40,853 nucleotides of DNA from JASGKO01 sp049840595 (lineage in GTDB: Bacteria > Verrucomicrobiota > Verrucomicrobiia > Chthoniobacterales > Chthoniobacteraceae): the NCBI GenBank assembly GCA_049840595.1, contig JASGKO010000032.1, positions 1 to 40,853 of the forward strand, given 5' to 3'. Position 1 is the stretch's first letter. The number at the start of each line of letters is the position of its first letter. The notes beneath the pieces are model-generated. The model did not search any database. It saw nothing but the letters and a program-made list of their open reading frames with translations, and was not told the origin of the DNA. The translations under genes and the position numbers were made by a program. This document shows, one piece after another, positions 1 to 9,162 of this stretch.

Positions 1-40
1 AAGGTTAATAGGGAAACACGATAGAATCCGAACAGCACCT
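1..40 (+). other. Oxford Nanopore native barcode 04 with flanks (not genomic)
   Basis: Bases 1-8 are AAGGTTAA and bases 33-40 are CAGCACCT, the standard flanks of the ONT native barcodes. The 24 bases between them (9-32) match native barcode 04 as I remember it. The same 40 bases occur in reverse complement at 40780-40819. This is library sequence left on the molecule, and the insert begins at base 41. Confidence 0.95.
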
Positions 41-1770
41 GGGGCGCTCTGCTGCGCGAGTTTGCGCTCACGCTTTCCATCGCGGTGCTGGTCTCGCTCG
101 CCCTCTCGCTACGACCACGCCGATGATGTGCGCCCGGTCGCCTCCTGGCGTCAGCCGGAAACCGGCCATGGCCGCCTTTACCGGGCGAGCGAGCGTTTCT
201 TCAACAGGCTGCTCTCCCTCTACGAGCGCAGCCTGGCCTGGCGCGCTCAAACACTCACGGCTGATGATGCTCCTGGATGCTCATCGACGATCTGCCTGAA
301 CGTCTATCTCTACATCGTGGTCCCGAAGGGCTTCTTCCCCGCAGCAGGACAATGGACGCGTGATCGGCAACATCCAGGCCGACCAGTCCATTTCCTTCCA
401 GGCGATGCAGCAGAAGCTCCAGATCTTTGTGGACATTATTCATGCCGATCCCGCGGTCTCGAGCGTGGTCGGCTTTACCGGTGGCGATCAGGTGAATTCG
501 GCGACATGTTCATTTCGCTCTAAGCCGCTGGCCGATCGAAGCTCACCGCCGATGAGGTGATTGCCCGCTTGCGTGGCAAGCTGGCCGATGTACCTGGGAG
601 CGACCTTGCTGATGCAGGCCGCGCAGGACATTCGCGTAGGCGGGCGCATGAGCCAGGCGCAATACAATACACCCTGCAAGGCGACCGCTTCGGGGACCTG
701 GTGCAATGGGAACCGCGGATTTTGCAAGCAATGCAGGGATTGCCACAACTGGTGGACGTGAATACCGATCTCCAGAACAAGGGCTTGCAGGCATCGCTGG
801 TAATCGATCGTGCACCGCGACCCGGCTCGGGATCACCATGGCGCTGATCGACTCCACGCTCTACGACGCCTTTGGCCAGCGGCAGGTCTCGGTGATCTAC
901 GACCAGCGCAACCAGTATCACGTGATCATGGAGGTCGCCCCGCAATACTGGCAGAGCCCGGAAACGCTCAAGAGCATCTACCTCAAGACCAGCAATGGAC
1001 AGATGGTGCCGCTCAGTGCGGTGGCGCATTTCGAAACGAAGACGACTACGCTCGGAGTCAACCATCAGGGCCAGTTCGCCGCCATCACCATTTCCTTCAA
1101 TCTCGCGCCCGGCGTGGTGCTCAGCGACGCGGTCGCCGCCATCAACGATGTGGTGGCGAAGGAGCATGTGCCGAATACGATCAACGGCAGCTTCCAGGGC
1201 ACGGCGCAAGTTTTCCAGGACTCGCTTTCCACCGAGCCGCTGCTGATCCTCGCCGCGCTGGTCACCATCTACATCGTGCTGGGGGTTCTTTACGAGAGCC
1301 TCGTCCATCCGCTGACCATTCTCTCCACGCTGCCCTCCGCCGGCGTCGGCGCGATTCTGGCGCTGATGATTACGGATACGGAGTTGAGCATCATTGCGTT
1401 GATCGGCATCGTGCTCCTGATCGGCATCGTGAAAAAGAATGCGATCATGATGATCGACTTCGCGCTCATCGCCGAGCGCGAGCATGGCAAGTCCTCAGCC
1501 GAAGCCATCTACGAAGCCTGCCTGTTGCGGTTCCGCCCGATCATGATGACGACCATGGCCGCCATGCTCGGTGCGATGCCACTGGCACTGGGCACGGGCA
1601 CGGGCTCGGAGCTGCGCCGCCCGCTGGGGATCGCGATTGTCGGCGGTCTCATTTTCAGCCAGCTCCTCACGCTTTATACGACCCCGGTGGTGTATCTCTA
1701 TCTCGACCGGTTCCGGCTCTGGTGCCAGCGGCTATGGGCACGGAAGGCAGCGGTTCCCTCGGCAGCTTGA
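41..1770 (+). CDS. RND-family multidrug efflux permease, C-terminal part, frame broken
   Basis: Inner-membrane proton-antiport pump subunit of the HAE1/MdtB-MdtC type, which works with a membrane-fusion protein and an outer-membrane channel. The intact frame runs from about 830 to the TGA at 1768-1770. It holds the typical last membrane block: ILAALVTIYIVLGVLYES, the loop around GIVKKNAIMMIDFA, then RPIMMTTMAAMLGAMPLAL. Upstream, recognisable pieces lie in shifting frames: LREFALTLSIAVLVSLALS (from about 55), TTPMMCAR, NVYLYIVVPKGFFP (about 300) and FVDIIHADPAVSSVVGFTGG (about 430). At least six frame changes occur between about 110 and 830. The N-terminal half lies beyond the adapter. Because the damage is packed next to the barcode, I infer low-quality terminal sequence rather than a pseudogene. 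No partner adaptor gene is adjacent. Confidence 0.88.
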
Positions 1771-1819
1771 CGGTATAGGTGATTCCACCTAGCAGGGGGT
1801 AAAAAGCTTGTGCTAAGCA

Positions 1820-3898
1820 ATGGGCTTCAACCTACCCCAATCCATGGCCCGTTTTTTCTCCCACTTTTTCCGCGCTGCCTGCCTGCTGGCGCTTCCTTTC
1901 ACTGCGACCTGCCTGCATGCAGAGACGGAGTTCCTTCCCCACGCCCAGCTTGCCACCAAACACTTCGGCAATGATGCCCCGTGGTTTGAGAAAAATATCC
2001 CGTTCTTCGAATGCTCCGATTCGCAAATCGAGGACGTCTATTATTATCGCTGGCAGCTCTACCAGGCCCATTTGAAGGACCTCGGCGAGCAGGGCTACCT
2101 CGTCACGGAATTTCTCGGCGACGTCGGGTGGTCGATCAAGCCGTGGCAAAGTCTGAACGATGCGACACCGTTCCACATCAGCGAAGGGCGTTGGTTGAAG
2201 GATGACCGCTATCTTAACGACTACATCAACTTCATGTATGCCGATGGCGGGAATGACCGGCATTTCAGCGAATCCATCGCAGCGGCCACCTATGGACGTT
2301 ATCTGGTGAACGGCGACCGCGCCTTTGCGGTGAAGCAGTTGTCGGCGATGCAATACGTTTTCAATGCGTGGCGCGATCACTACGATTATGCCAAGGGGCT
2401 TTACTTCATCGAGCCGGTGGCCGATGCCACGGAGTTTACGATTGCTTCGATCGATGCGTCGGGCGGGACGTGGGGCTTCGGCGGGGGACAGGCGTTTCGT
2501 CCTTCGATCAACAGCTTCATGTATGCGAATGCGCTGGCGATCAGCAAGCTGGCGGAGCTTTCCGGCGATGCGCTTACCGCTCAAAAATACGCGGCTATTG
2601 CCCAGCGCCTCAAGACGACGATGCAGGCGGCTTTGTGGAACGACGGGTTTCAGCACTTCGTGGATCGCTTCAAGGTGAACAACAAGTTCGTGCACTATTG
2701 GGATTATATCCGGGGTCGCGAACTGGTGGGATATGTGCCGTGGTATTTCGAAATGCCGGATGACAGCGAAAAATACGCCGCTTCGTGGAAGCATCTGCTC
2801 TCGACCGATGAACTCGCGGGCAAATACGGCCTGCGCACGAACGAGCCGAGCTACGAGCACTACATGCACCAGTATATTTATGAGAAGACTGGCGAGCCGG
2901 AATGCCAGTGGAACGGCCCGGCGTGGCCTTTCCAGACGACCTTTGTGCTCGGGGCGATGGCGAATCTGCTCAACGACTACCATCAAAAGGTGGTCACCCG
3001 CGATGATTACGTGCGCCTGCTCAAACAGTATGCGCAGATGCACTATCACGACGGAGCCCTGGACCTGGAGGAGGACTACAACCCCGATGACGGCAAGGTG
3101 ATCGTCGGGCTCTATCGCAGCCATCATTACAACCATTCCGGCTTCAACGATCTGGTCATCACCGGACTGGCCGGTTTGCGCCCGCGGGCGGACGACGTGC
3201 TGGAAGTCAATCCGCTGATTCCGACCGACGCCAGTTCACTACAGGCCATTTCGTATTTCTGCCTCGATGGTGTGCGGTATCACGGGCAGTTGGTGACGAT
3301 TCTCTACGACCGCGATGGGAAACACTACGGCAAGGGTGCGGGACTCTCCGTATATGTGAACGGCAAGCGCGTGGTGGCACCATCAGCTTTGGGGCGCAAG
3401 ACGGTGTCGATTTCGAAGCCGGAAATTCTCCCGGCCTCCGAAGGCGTGGACCTTGCGGTGAATTGCCCGGGCGTCGGTTTTCCGGTGTCTTCCGCCTCGG
3501 TGAATACCAAGCCAGGCGATCTGGTGCAGGCGGTGGATGGCCGCACCTGGTTCTTCCCCACGGTGCGCAACTACTGGAGCACCGAGGGATCGAAGGCCGA
3601 TGAAGACTGGTATGCGGTGGACTTCGGCAGCGAGCAGCAACTCGGCAAAGTGACTCTCGCTTTCTACGACGACGGCAAGCAATTCGTCACACCGAAGCAA
3701 TACACCGTGCAGTCGTGGGACGGCAGTAACTGGACCGATATCCCCGGCGTGAAGTGCCAGCCCGCCAAACCGCTCGGCAACGGCGCCAATACCATCACCT
3801 TCGCTGCGATCAAAACGACCAGGGTGCGCGTGGTTTTCAAGAACGCGTTGCCTGCGGCCACGGCCTTGGTGGAACTGAAAGCCTTCGCTGCAAAGTAA
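1820..3898 (+). CDS. secreted six-hairpin glycoside hydrolase (MGH1/GH63-like) with F5/8 type C domain
   Basis: Predicted exported glycosidase of 692 aa. An N-terminal signal peptide (hydrophobic run AACLLALPFTATCLHA) is followed by an (alpha/alpha)6-barrel-like region at about residues 45-450. Motifs include CQWNGPAWPFQTTFVLGAM, which resembles the W-x-GP-x-W element of the MGH1/GH63 clan, and an acidic stretch DLEEDYNPDDG. A beta-rich segment follows. The last ~140 residues (about 550-692) look like a discoidin/F5-8C carbohydrate-binding domain (WYAVDFGSEQQLGKVTLAFY and TTRVRVVFKN). The start is uncertain: ATG 1820 is the longest, and ATG 1844 would give a more ordinary signal peptide. Neither has a Shine-Dalgarno sequence. 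It sits alone between an efflux permease and the convergent rnr. The substrate cannot be read from sequence; the exact GH family needs a profile search. Confidence 0.8.
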   Translation: MGFNLPQSMARFFSHFFRAACLLALPFTATCLHAETEFLPHAQLATKHFGNDAPWFEKNIPFFECSDSQIEDVYYYRWQLYQAHLKDLGEQGYLVTEFLGDVGWSIKPWQSLNDATPFHISEGRWLKDDRYLNDYINFMYADGGNDRHFSESIAAATYGRYLVNGDRAFAVKQLSAMQYVFNAWRDHYDYAKGLYFIEPVADATEFTIASIDASGGTWGFGGGQAFRPSINSFMYANALAISKLAELSGDALTAQKYAAIAQRLKTTMQAALWNDGFQHFVDRFKVNNKFVHYWDYIRGRELVGYVPWYFEMPDDSEKYAASWKHLLSTDELAGKYGLRTNEPSYEHYMHQYIYEKTGEPECQWNGPAWPFQTTFVLGAMANLLNDYHQKVVTRDDYVRLLKQYAQMHYHDGALDLEEDYNPDDGKVIVGLYRSHHYNHSGFNDLVITGLAGLRPRADDVLEVNPLIPTDASSLQAISYFCLDGVRYHGQLVTILYDRDGKHYGKGAGLSVYVNGKRVVAPSALGRKTVSISKPEILPASEGVDLAVNCPGVGFPVSSASVNTKPGDLVQAVDGRTWFFPTVRNYWSTEGSKADEDWYAVDFGSEQQLGKVTLAFYDDGKQFVTPKQYTVQSWDGSNWTDIPGVKCQPAKPLGNGANTITFAAIKTTRVRVVFKNALPAATALVELKAFAAK

Positions 3899-3942
3899 GC
3901 GTTCTTAAAAAGTCTGCGCAATTTGCGGACAATCTCTGAGGA

Positions 3943-5940
3943 TCAAGCCAGGCAGAAATCCACGTCCTGCTTGTCCAGATCCACGCGGGAGACCATCACC
4001 TCGATTTCGTCGCCCATTTTAAAGACCTTGCGCTTGCGGCGGCTGACGAAGCTCTGGCGGATATTATCGAATTGATAGTAATCGTCCGTGAGCTCGGAGA
4101 CGTGGATCATGCCGCCCTGCTGGCAGTCGGGCAAATCGATGATGAGACCGAAGTTGCGCACTTCGACGATGATGGCGCGGAAGACATCGGGCTTTTTCGA
4201 CTGGAGCTGGTTGAGGAAGAACTCGAGCTTTTTCAGCTTCGTGGAATCGCGCTCCGCATCGGCCGCCACCCGCTCGGTGGTGGAGATGTGCTGGGAAACA
4301 AACGGCAGCGGCTTCGGCGCGGGATTGGAGTGCTTTTTGTTCACGCTGAAGAGCACACGATGCACCACCAGATCGGCGTAGCGCCGGATCGGGCTGGTGA
4401 AATGGGTGTAGTTCACCTTGGCCAGCCCGTAGTGGCCACGCGGATCGATCTCATAGACCGCCCGTTTGAGACTGCGCAGAAAACCGGTTTTGACGACGTG
4501 TTCCTCCGGCTTGCCGCGAATGGAGGCGAGGAGTTTCTGCACCTCGGGACGCTTGGTGAGATCGCCGCAGCGGAAGCCGTGGCCGATCGCAAATTGGCGG
4601 AACTCCGCCAGCTTGTCCGGGTCGGGATTGTCATGTACGCGGTAAATGCACGGGCGCTTCTGGTATTTGATCTCCTTTGCCACCGCCTCGTTGGCCGCGA
4701 GCATGAATTCCTCGATGAGCTGGTGCGAGATGTCGTTTTCCATTCGCTCCAGCCGCACCGCGCGCCCGTGGTCATCGAGCCAGATTTTCACCTCGGGAAA
4801 ATCAAGGTCGAGTGAACCGGCGGCAAAGCGCTTCTTGCGGAGCAGGGAGGCGAGCTGCCAGGCGGTCTGCACCCGCTCTTTCAGTTCCGGGGTCACTTTC
4901 AACGGCACGGGCTTGGCGTCGAGGTGGACCTGGCCGCCGCGTTCGTAGTTCGGTGTCGGCGGTGGCGTGCGATTTTCCAGGATCGCCAGCGCCTGGCGGT
5001 AAGTCAGCCGCGCCGCGCTGCGGATCACGCTTTTGCCAAAGCGCGCCTGGCCGGGCTTGCCGGTTTTGTCGAACTCCATGAAGACGGAAAAGACGAGCCG
5101 CTCGACGTGCGGCTTGAGGCTGCAAATGCCGTTGCTGAGGGCCTCGGGAAGCATGGGAATCACGCGGTCGGCGAGATACACGCTATTCCCGCGATGCAGG
5201 GCCTCGCGGTCCAGCGCCGAGCCGGGACGCACGTAGTGCGATACATCCGCAATATGCACGCCGAGCCGCCAGCCGCTGCCGATTTTTTCCACATGCACCG
5301 CATCGTCGAAATCCTTCGCGTCGTCGGGATCGATGGTGATGATGAATTGCTCGCGCAGATCCTCACGGCGGGCGATTTCCTCCCCGGGAATCGCCTCTTC
5401 GATCCGCTCCGCCTCGGCCACGACATTGGCGGGAAAATGCTCCGGCAGGTTGTAGCGGCGGATGATGCCGAGCATGTCCACGCCCGGGGCATTCTCCGGC
5501 CCCAGCACCTCAACCACCTTGCCGCGCCAGAAATCCGGTTTCGACGCGCCGAAATCGAGTTGCGCCACTACTTTGTCGCCCCCGCGAAAAGGCTCGGGTC
5601 CTTCCGGCTTCACAAATACTTCGCGCGGCAGCTTCGGATCATCGGGAATCACGAACCAACGATTCTGCTTCTTTTGCAGCACGCCGACGACAGGCAGCTT
5701 CGCCCGTTCGACGATTTTTACGACCCGCCATTCGGTCCCGGAGAGATCGCCCTGGCGCGAGTCGCCCCGCCGGGCCCCGCGCCGGAAATCGCCTGCGGGC
5801 TCCGCGAGCACGCGATCGCCATTCAGCGCCATGCCGAGCTGGGTGGCGGCGACGTGGACGTCGCCCGCGCCATTTTCACCGAGCACATGCGCATCCCCGC
5901 GCCGGTGCATTTGTAGAATCCCTGTAATTGATTTGGCCAC
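3943..5940 (-). CDS. rnr: ribonuclease R (RNB-family 3'-5' exoribonuclease)
   Basis: Processive 3'-5' exoribonuclease acting in structured-RNA and mRNA decay, 665 aa. An N-terminal cold-shock/OB region (LGENGAGDVHVAATQLG) leads into the RNB catalytic domain with the hallmark IDPDDAKDFDDAV, whose Asp residues bind the catalytic Mg, followed by GVHIADVSHYVRPGSALD. HFTSPIRRYADLVVHR is also diagnostic. A C-terminal S1 domain (about residues 580-665) ends the protein. It is shorter than the ~810-aa E. coli enzyme: the helix-turn-helix leader and Lys-rich tail are absent, as in many RNase II/R relatives. The frame opens at GTG 5940; ATG 5910 is possible. It converges with the upstream glycosidase, 44 bp apart, with an imperfect hairpin at about 3913-3931 between them. 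Confidence 0.93.
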   Translation of the reverse strand: MAKSITGILQMHRRGDAHVLGENGAGDVHVAATQLGMALNGDRVLAEPAGDFRRGARRGDSRQGDLSGTEWRVVKIVERAKLPVVGVLQKKQNRWFVIPDDPKLPREVFVKPEGPEPFRGGDKVVAQLDFGASKPDFWRGKVVEVLGPENAPGVDMLGIIRRYNLPEHFPANVVAEAERIEEAIPGEEIARREDLREQFIITIDPDDAKDFDDAVHVEKIGSGWRLGVHIADVSHYVRPGSALDREALHRGNSVYLADRVIPMLPEALSNGICSLKPHVERLVFSVFMEFDKTGKPGQARFGKSVIRSAARLTYRQALAILENRTPPPTPNYERGGQVHLDAKPVPLKVTPELKERVQTAWQLASLLRKKRFAAGSLDLDFPEVKIWLDDHGRAVRLERMENDISHQLIEEFMLAANEAVAKEIKYQKRPCIYRVHDNPDPDKLAEFRQFAIGHGFRCGDLTKRPEVQKLLASIRGKPEEHVVKTGFLRSLKRAVYEIDPRGHYGLAKVNYTHFTSPIRRYADLVVHRVLFSVNKKHSNPAPKPLPFVSQHISTTERVAADAERDSTKLKKLEFFLNQLQSKKPDVFRAIIVEVRNFGLIIDLPDCQQGGMIHVSELTDDYYQFDNIRQSFVSRRKRKVFKMGDEIEVMVSRVDLDKQDVDFCLA

Positions 5941-6105
5941 GCGTATTTATCGCCGGTTTGCCCACGACGCACAATAGCGGAGTTCAGTCGCGACCGTGGA
6001 ATGTAAGCGATTTGTAAAACCTCAATACTTGCGGGTCGGGGTGAGGTTCAATCGCCGACGAATGTCATCCCCATTTTTACCAACGCCATCGCTCTTTCCG
6101 ATCCT

Positions 6106-7176
6106 GTGAGATATCCCTTCTTTCGCTTAATTGCCCCCGGTCTTTCGCTGCTCGTGTTGATTCTTGGAATTCACGCGAAAGAAAAGCCCGCCTCGAAACC
6201 GGAACCGGCCAGGGTAACCGCCTCGTCGCAAATTGCCGAGGTGGCTACCAGGTTTCTGGCGACGCTCAATGACGACCAGCGCGCCGAGGCCGTGTATGCT
6301 TTTAAAGACGATTCGCAGCGCAAACGCTGGTCGAACTTTCCAATGATGATTTTTTCCCGCGGTGGTCTGCGGCTGGGGGATCTCTCGTCGGCGCAACGTA
6401 CGGCGGCGCTGGCGGTGCTCCAGGCGGCGCTGAGTGAACCGGGCTATGCAAAGGTGTCCAAAATCATGGAAGGTGACGAAGTTTTGAAGGAGACCGACAA
6501 GGGGGGCGGTCCGGGTGGTCCCGGCGGCCCGGCTCAATTCGGGCGCGACAACTATTTCATTTCCTTCCTGGGTCAACCCTCGGCGACCGCGCCGTGGACG
6601 ATCCAGTTTGGCGGCCATCATTTGGGGCTCAATCTCACGCTGGTCGGCGATCAGGGCACGCTGGCCCCGAGCCATACCGGAGCGCAGCCCGCGATTTATG
6701 AGCTGGAGGGCAAGACCGTGCGACCGCTGGGGCGTGAAGTGGACAAGGCCTATGCCCTGATTCATTCACTCAGCGACGAGCAGCGCAAGCAAGCGGTCCT
6801 CGGCTCGGAGATCCGCGATCTCGTGCTCGGCCCGGGGCGCGATGGGCAGATGATCCAGCCGGAGGGAATCAAGGGCTCGGAGTTGACGGGAAAACAGCGC
6901 GCGTTGCTGCTCGACCTCGCCGGGGAATGGACGGGGATTCAAAACGAGACCTTTGCCAAAGCGAAAATGGACGAGATGAAAAAGAATGCCGCCGAAACAT
7001 GGTTTGCCTGGAGCGGGTCTTTGGAAAAAGGCGCGGCCGCTTATTTTCGAATCCAGGGGCCGACCGTCTTCATCGAGTATTCACCGCAGACTTTGGGCGG
7101 CGACACGACGAGGCACACGCATACGATTTACCGCGATCCGGTGAACGATTATGGGGCGAAATGGCTGAAGAGCTGA
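6106..7176 (+). CDS. secreted DUF3500-family protein
   Basis: 356 aa with a hydrophobic N-terminal segment (LIAPGLSLLVLILGIHA) consistent with export. Family hallmarks of DUF3500 run the length of the protein: ATRFLATLNDDQRAEAVYAF, the Trp/Phe-rich NFPMMIFSRGGLRLGDL, FGGHHLGLNLTLV, and the C-terminal TRHTHTIYRDPVNDYGAKWL. A low-complexity GGGPGGPGGP stretch at about residues 132-141 may be a flexible loop. The biochemical function of this family is unknown to me; the conserved His residues could bind metal (inference). The start is GTG 6106: the nearby ATG 6062 is in another frame and stops after 15 codons. The stop codon overlaps the next gene's start (TGATG, 7174-7178), indicating translational coupling. 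Confidence 0.85.
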   Translation: MRYPFFRLIAPGLSLLVLILGIHAKEKPASKPEPARVTASSQIAEVATRFLATLNDDQRAEAVYAFKDDSQRKRWSNFPMMIFSRGGLRLGDLSSAQRTAALAVLQAALSEPGYAKVSKIMEGDEVLKETDKGGGPGGPGGPAQFGRDNYFISFLGQPSATAPWTIQFGGHHLGLNLTLVGDQGTLAPSHTGAQPAIYELEGKTVRPLGREVDKAYALIHSLSDEQRKQAVLGSEIRDLVLGPGRDGQMIQPEGIKGSELTGKQRALLLDLAGEWTGIQNETFAKAKMDEMKKNAAETWFAWSGSLEKGAAAYFRIQGPTVFIEYSPQTLGGDTTRHTHTIYRDPVNDYGAKWLKS

Positions 7177-7874
7177 TGGCGCCGAGGCGTTGCCGGGGGC
7201 TGCTCCTGGCGCTGTTGCTTTTTCCCACGGCAGCTTTTGCGCACCGGTTGGATGAGTATTTGCAGGCCACGCTGGTAAATATCGAACCCACTGGAGTGCG
7301 GCTGCAAATCAACCTCACCCCGGGAGTCGCGATTGCCGATCCGGTGCTGGCGTTGATCGATCGGAACCATGATGGCATAATTTCTCCGGAAGAGGCGGCG
7401 GGGTATATGGAGTTGCTAAAGCGCGACCTCACACTCCGGCTCGACGGCCATGAATTGGCATTGAAAGCGGTCGCCTCCGATTTCCCCAAGCCCGCCGAGC
7501 TGCAGGGTGGATCGGGGATCATTCAAATCGAGTTTGCCACGTCGTGGGGGGTATTGACCGCAGGGAAACATGAGCTGGCTCTGGAGGATCGGCATTTGCC
7601 TGCTTTGAGCGTGTATTTGATGAATGCGGCACTCCCGCAATCCGAAGCCGTCGTGATTGCCCGGCAGGAGCGGAATGAAAACCAGAGCAGGGGAGAGATC
7701 GACTTTCGATATCACCCCGAGATGAGACCGGCTTCCGGCCTCGCCGGGATCGGGATTTTGGGATTGTTGATCAGCCTTTGGTATGTCGGGTATCGCGTGG
7801 CTTCCAATTGCCTGAAAAGGGTGGCGAGCGGGATTCAAGACGCCCCAAAGAAGACTCGCTCCGTGAGCCAGTAA
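7176..7874 (+). CDS. EF-hand membrane-anchored exported protein (HupE/UreJ N-terminal-like)
   Basis: 232 aa. Start ATG 7176 overlaps the DUF3500 stop by one base, gives a clean signal peptide (GLLLALLLFPTAAFA), and is followed at once by HRLDEYLQATLVNI. A canonical EF-hand loop, DRNHDGIISPEE, lies at about residues 67-78 with acidic or Asn ligands at positions 1, 3, 5 and 12, so a bound Ca ion is expected. A C-terminal membrane segment (LAGIGILGLLISLWYVGY) is followed by a short basic tail. The N-terminal half resembles the periplasmic leader domain seen in front of HupE/UreJ_2 membrane proteins. Here it is a separate polypeptide, and a HupE-like gene lies immediately downstream on the opposite strand with 40 bp of overlap. 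Function is unknown. Confidence 0.75.
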   Translation: MAPRRCRGLLLALLLFPTAAFAHRLDEYLQATLVNIEPTGVRLQINLTPGVAIADPVLALIDRNHDGIISPEEAAGYMELLKRDLTLRLDGHELALKAVASDFPKPAELQGGSGIIQIEFATSWGVLTAGKHELALEDRHLPALSVYLMNAALPQSEAVVIARQERNENQSRGEIDFRYHPEMRPASGLAGIGILGLLISLWYVGYRVASNCLKRVASGIQDAPKKTRSVSQ

Positions 7875-8977
7875 GCACCCAGTGCGACCACGACGCTTGA
7901 GAAGATCTTCACCCCATGGCGCTCGAAGAAGGCCGTCTTGCGCAGGGCCCATACCAGGGGCAGGAAAAGGCTGGCGAAGGTGAGTTGACCGATCTCCACG
8001 CCGAGATTGAAGGAGAGCAGGGGGACGGCGATGGACGGTCCGCCCGAGCCGAGGCCCGCCTCACTCAGCGCGCTGGCAAAGCCAAAGCCGTGGATGAAGC
8101 CGAACGAGCCCGCCACGAAAGCGCGGCCCTTGGTTTTCCCGCCAAGCCACAGGTTTTCGACGCCGACGAAGATAATCGTCGCCGCAATGAGTGGCTCGAT
8201 GATGCGGCTGGAGATGTTTACCAGGTGCAGCGCCGCCAGTGCGAGGGTGATGGAGTGGGCAATCGTAAAAGCCGTGATAATGGCCAGCACCGGTCCGGGA
8301 CGACGGCATACGACCAGCAGGCCGCAGAGGAAGAGAAGGTGATCGTAGCCGGTGAGAATGTGGAGGATGCCCAGCTTCAGAAACTCCCAAAAAGTGGAAG
8401 ACGAAGCGGAAGTGGTTGGCGTGCCCGTGGTCGCCACGGTCGCTGCGGCAGAAGGGGGAGGAGCGGCGAACAAGCGGGTCGGCAAGGTCAGTTTCAGCGC
8501 GTGCTTTTCCCGGTTGATCAGCTCATTGCCGAGCTGCACCTCGCTGTCTTCACCCATCGCGGTGACGACCATGGTGCCATTGGCACGCGAGTCGAGTTTC
8601 GCAAAATACCGGGCATCGACCTCGAATGGCCCAGCCATCGGCGGGGGATAGAGCAAAAGCATTTCCACCTCGTTGCCGACGCCGGGTCCCAGTTTGCTCC
8701 GCTTCAATACCAGCGGCTTGCCGTTCGAGATCGCGCTAAAAAGCTGGCTGGCCTGCGGGAGCATTTTTGCCCGAATTTGCTCCAACGTGAGCGGGGTGGT
8801 ATCCACCCGGTCCTCGTTAAGAATCGCTCCTATCGTGGCGCCGGAAAATATGATCGTCACCTCCGTCTGCCCATGCTCAAAGCTCACCTTCACCGTGCTT
8901 TCAAAAGCCTGGTGCGCTTGGAGTGGGGAAAAGCCTGCGATCCACAGGAGGAAGAGCAGCCGGATCAGGGATTTCAT
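7835..8977 (-). CDS. HupE/UreJ-family membrane protein
   Basis: 380 aa from ATG 8977, chosen because it yields a signal peptide (SLIRLLFLLWIAGFSPLQA) directly before AHQAFESTVKV; a longer frame to 9025 adds only an unlikely leader. A periplasmic beta-rich domain covers residues ~20-190, then a Pro/Ala/Thr/Ser linker, then six or so membrane helices. The helices include the HupE/UreJ_2 signatures GILHILTGYDHLLFLCGLL and GFIHGFGFASALSEAG, with His and Asp residues inside the membrane region. The family is associated with metal (Ni/Co) handling in hydrogenase and urease operons, but no such enzymes are present here, so the substrate is unknown. It converges on the EF-hand gene and is probably functionally linked to the DUF3500/EF-hand pair (inference from proximity). 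Confidence 0.83.
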   Translation of the reverse strand: MKSLIRLLFLLWIAGFSPLQAHQAFESTVKVSFEHGQTEVTIIFSGATIGAILNEDRVDTTPLTLEQIRAKMLPQASQLFSAISNGKPLVLKRSKLGPGVGNEVEMLLLYPPPMAGPFEVDARYFAKLDSRANGTMVVTAMGEDSEVQLGNELINREKHALKLTLPTRLFAAPPPSAAATVATTGTPTTSASSSTFWEFLKLGILHILTGYDHLLFLCGLLVVCRRPGPVLAIITAFTIAHSITLALAALHLVNISSRIIEPLIAATIIFVGVENLWLGGKTKGRAFVAGSFGFIHGFGFASALSEAGLGSGGPSIAVPLLSFNLGVEIGQLTFASLFLPLVWALRKTAFFERHGVKIFSSVVVALGAYWLTERVFFGAS

Positions 8978-9162
8978 GGGGTGAACCGCAACGTGCGGGA
9001 ACTTCCCGGTTACCCGCAAGCGCAATCTTTACGGCGGGGCTGGCTGAAAATCTGTTCATCATATTTCCCTCGCATTTCAAGGGTGTAATGCTAAAGAAAA
9101 GGCGTCTCCAGTGCCCCAAAACGCTGGTCCGCCGTCCGGTTTCCCCAAAAACACCGCCCCCT

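Noticed and set aside
7835..8977. Nickel permease for hydrogenase or urease
   Set aside because: The family signature is present but no hydrogenase or urease genes occur, so the substrate cannot be assigned.
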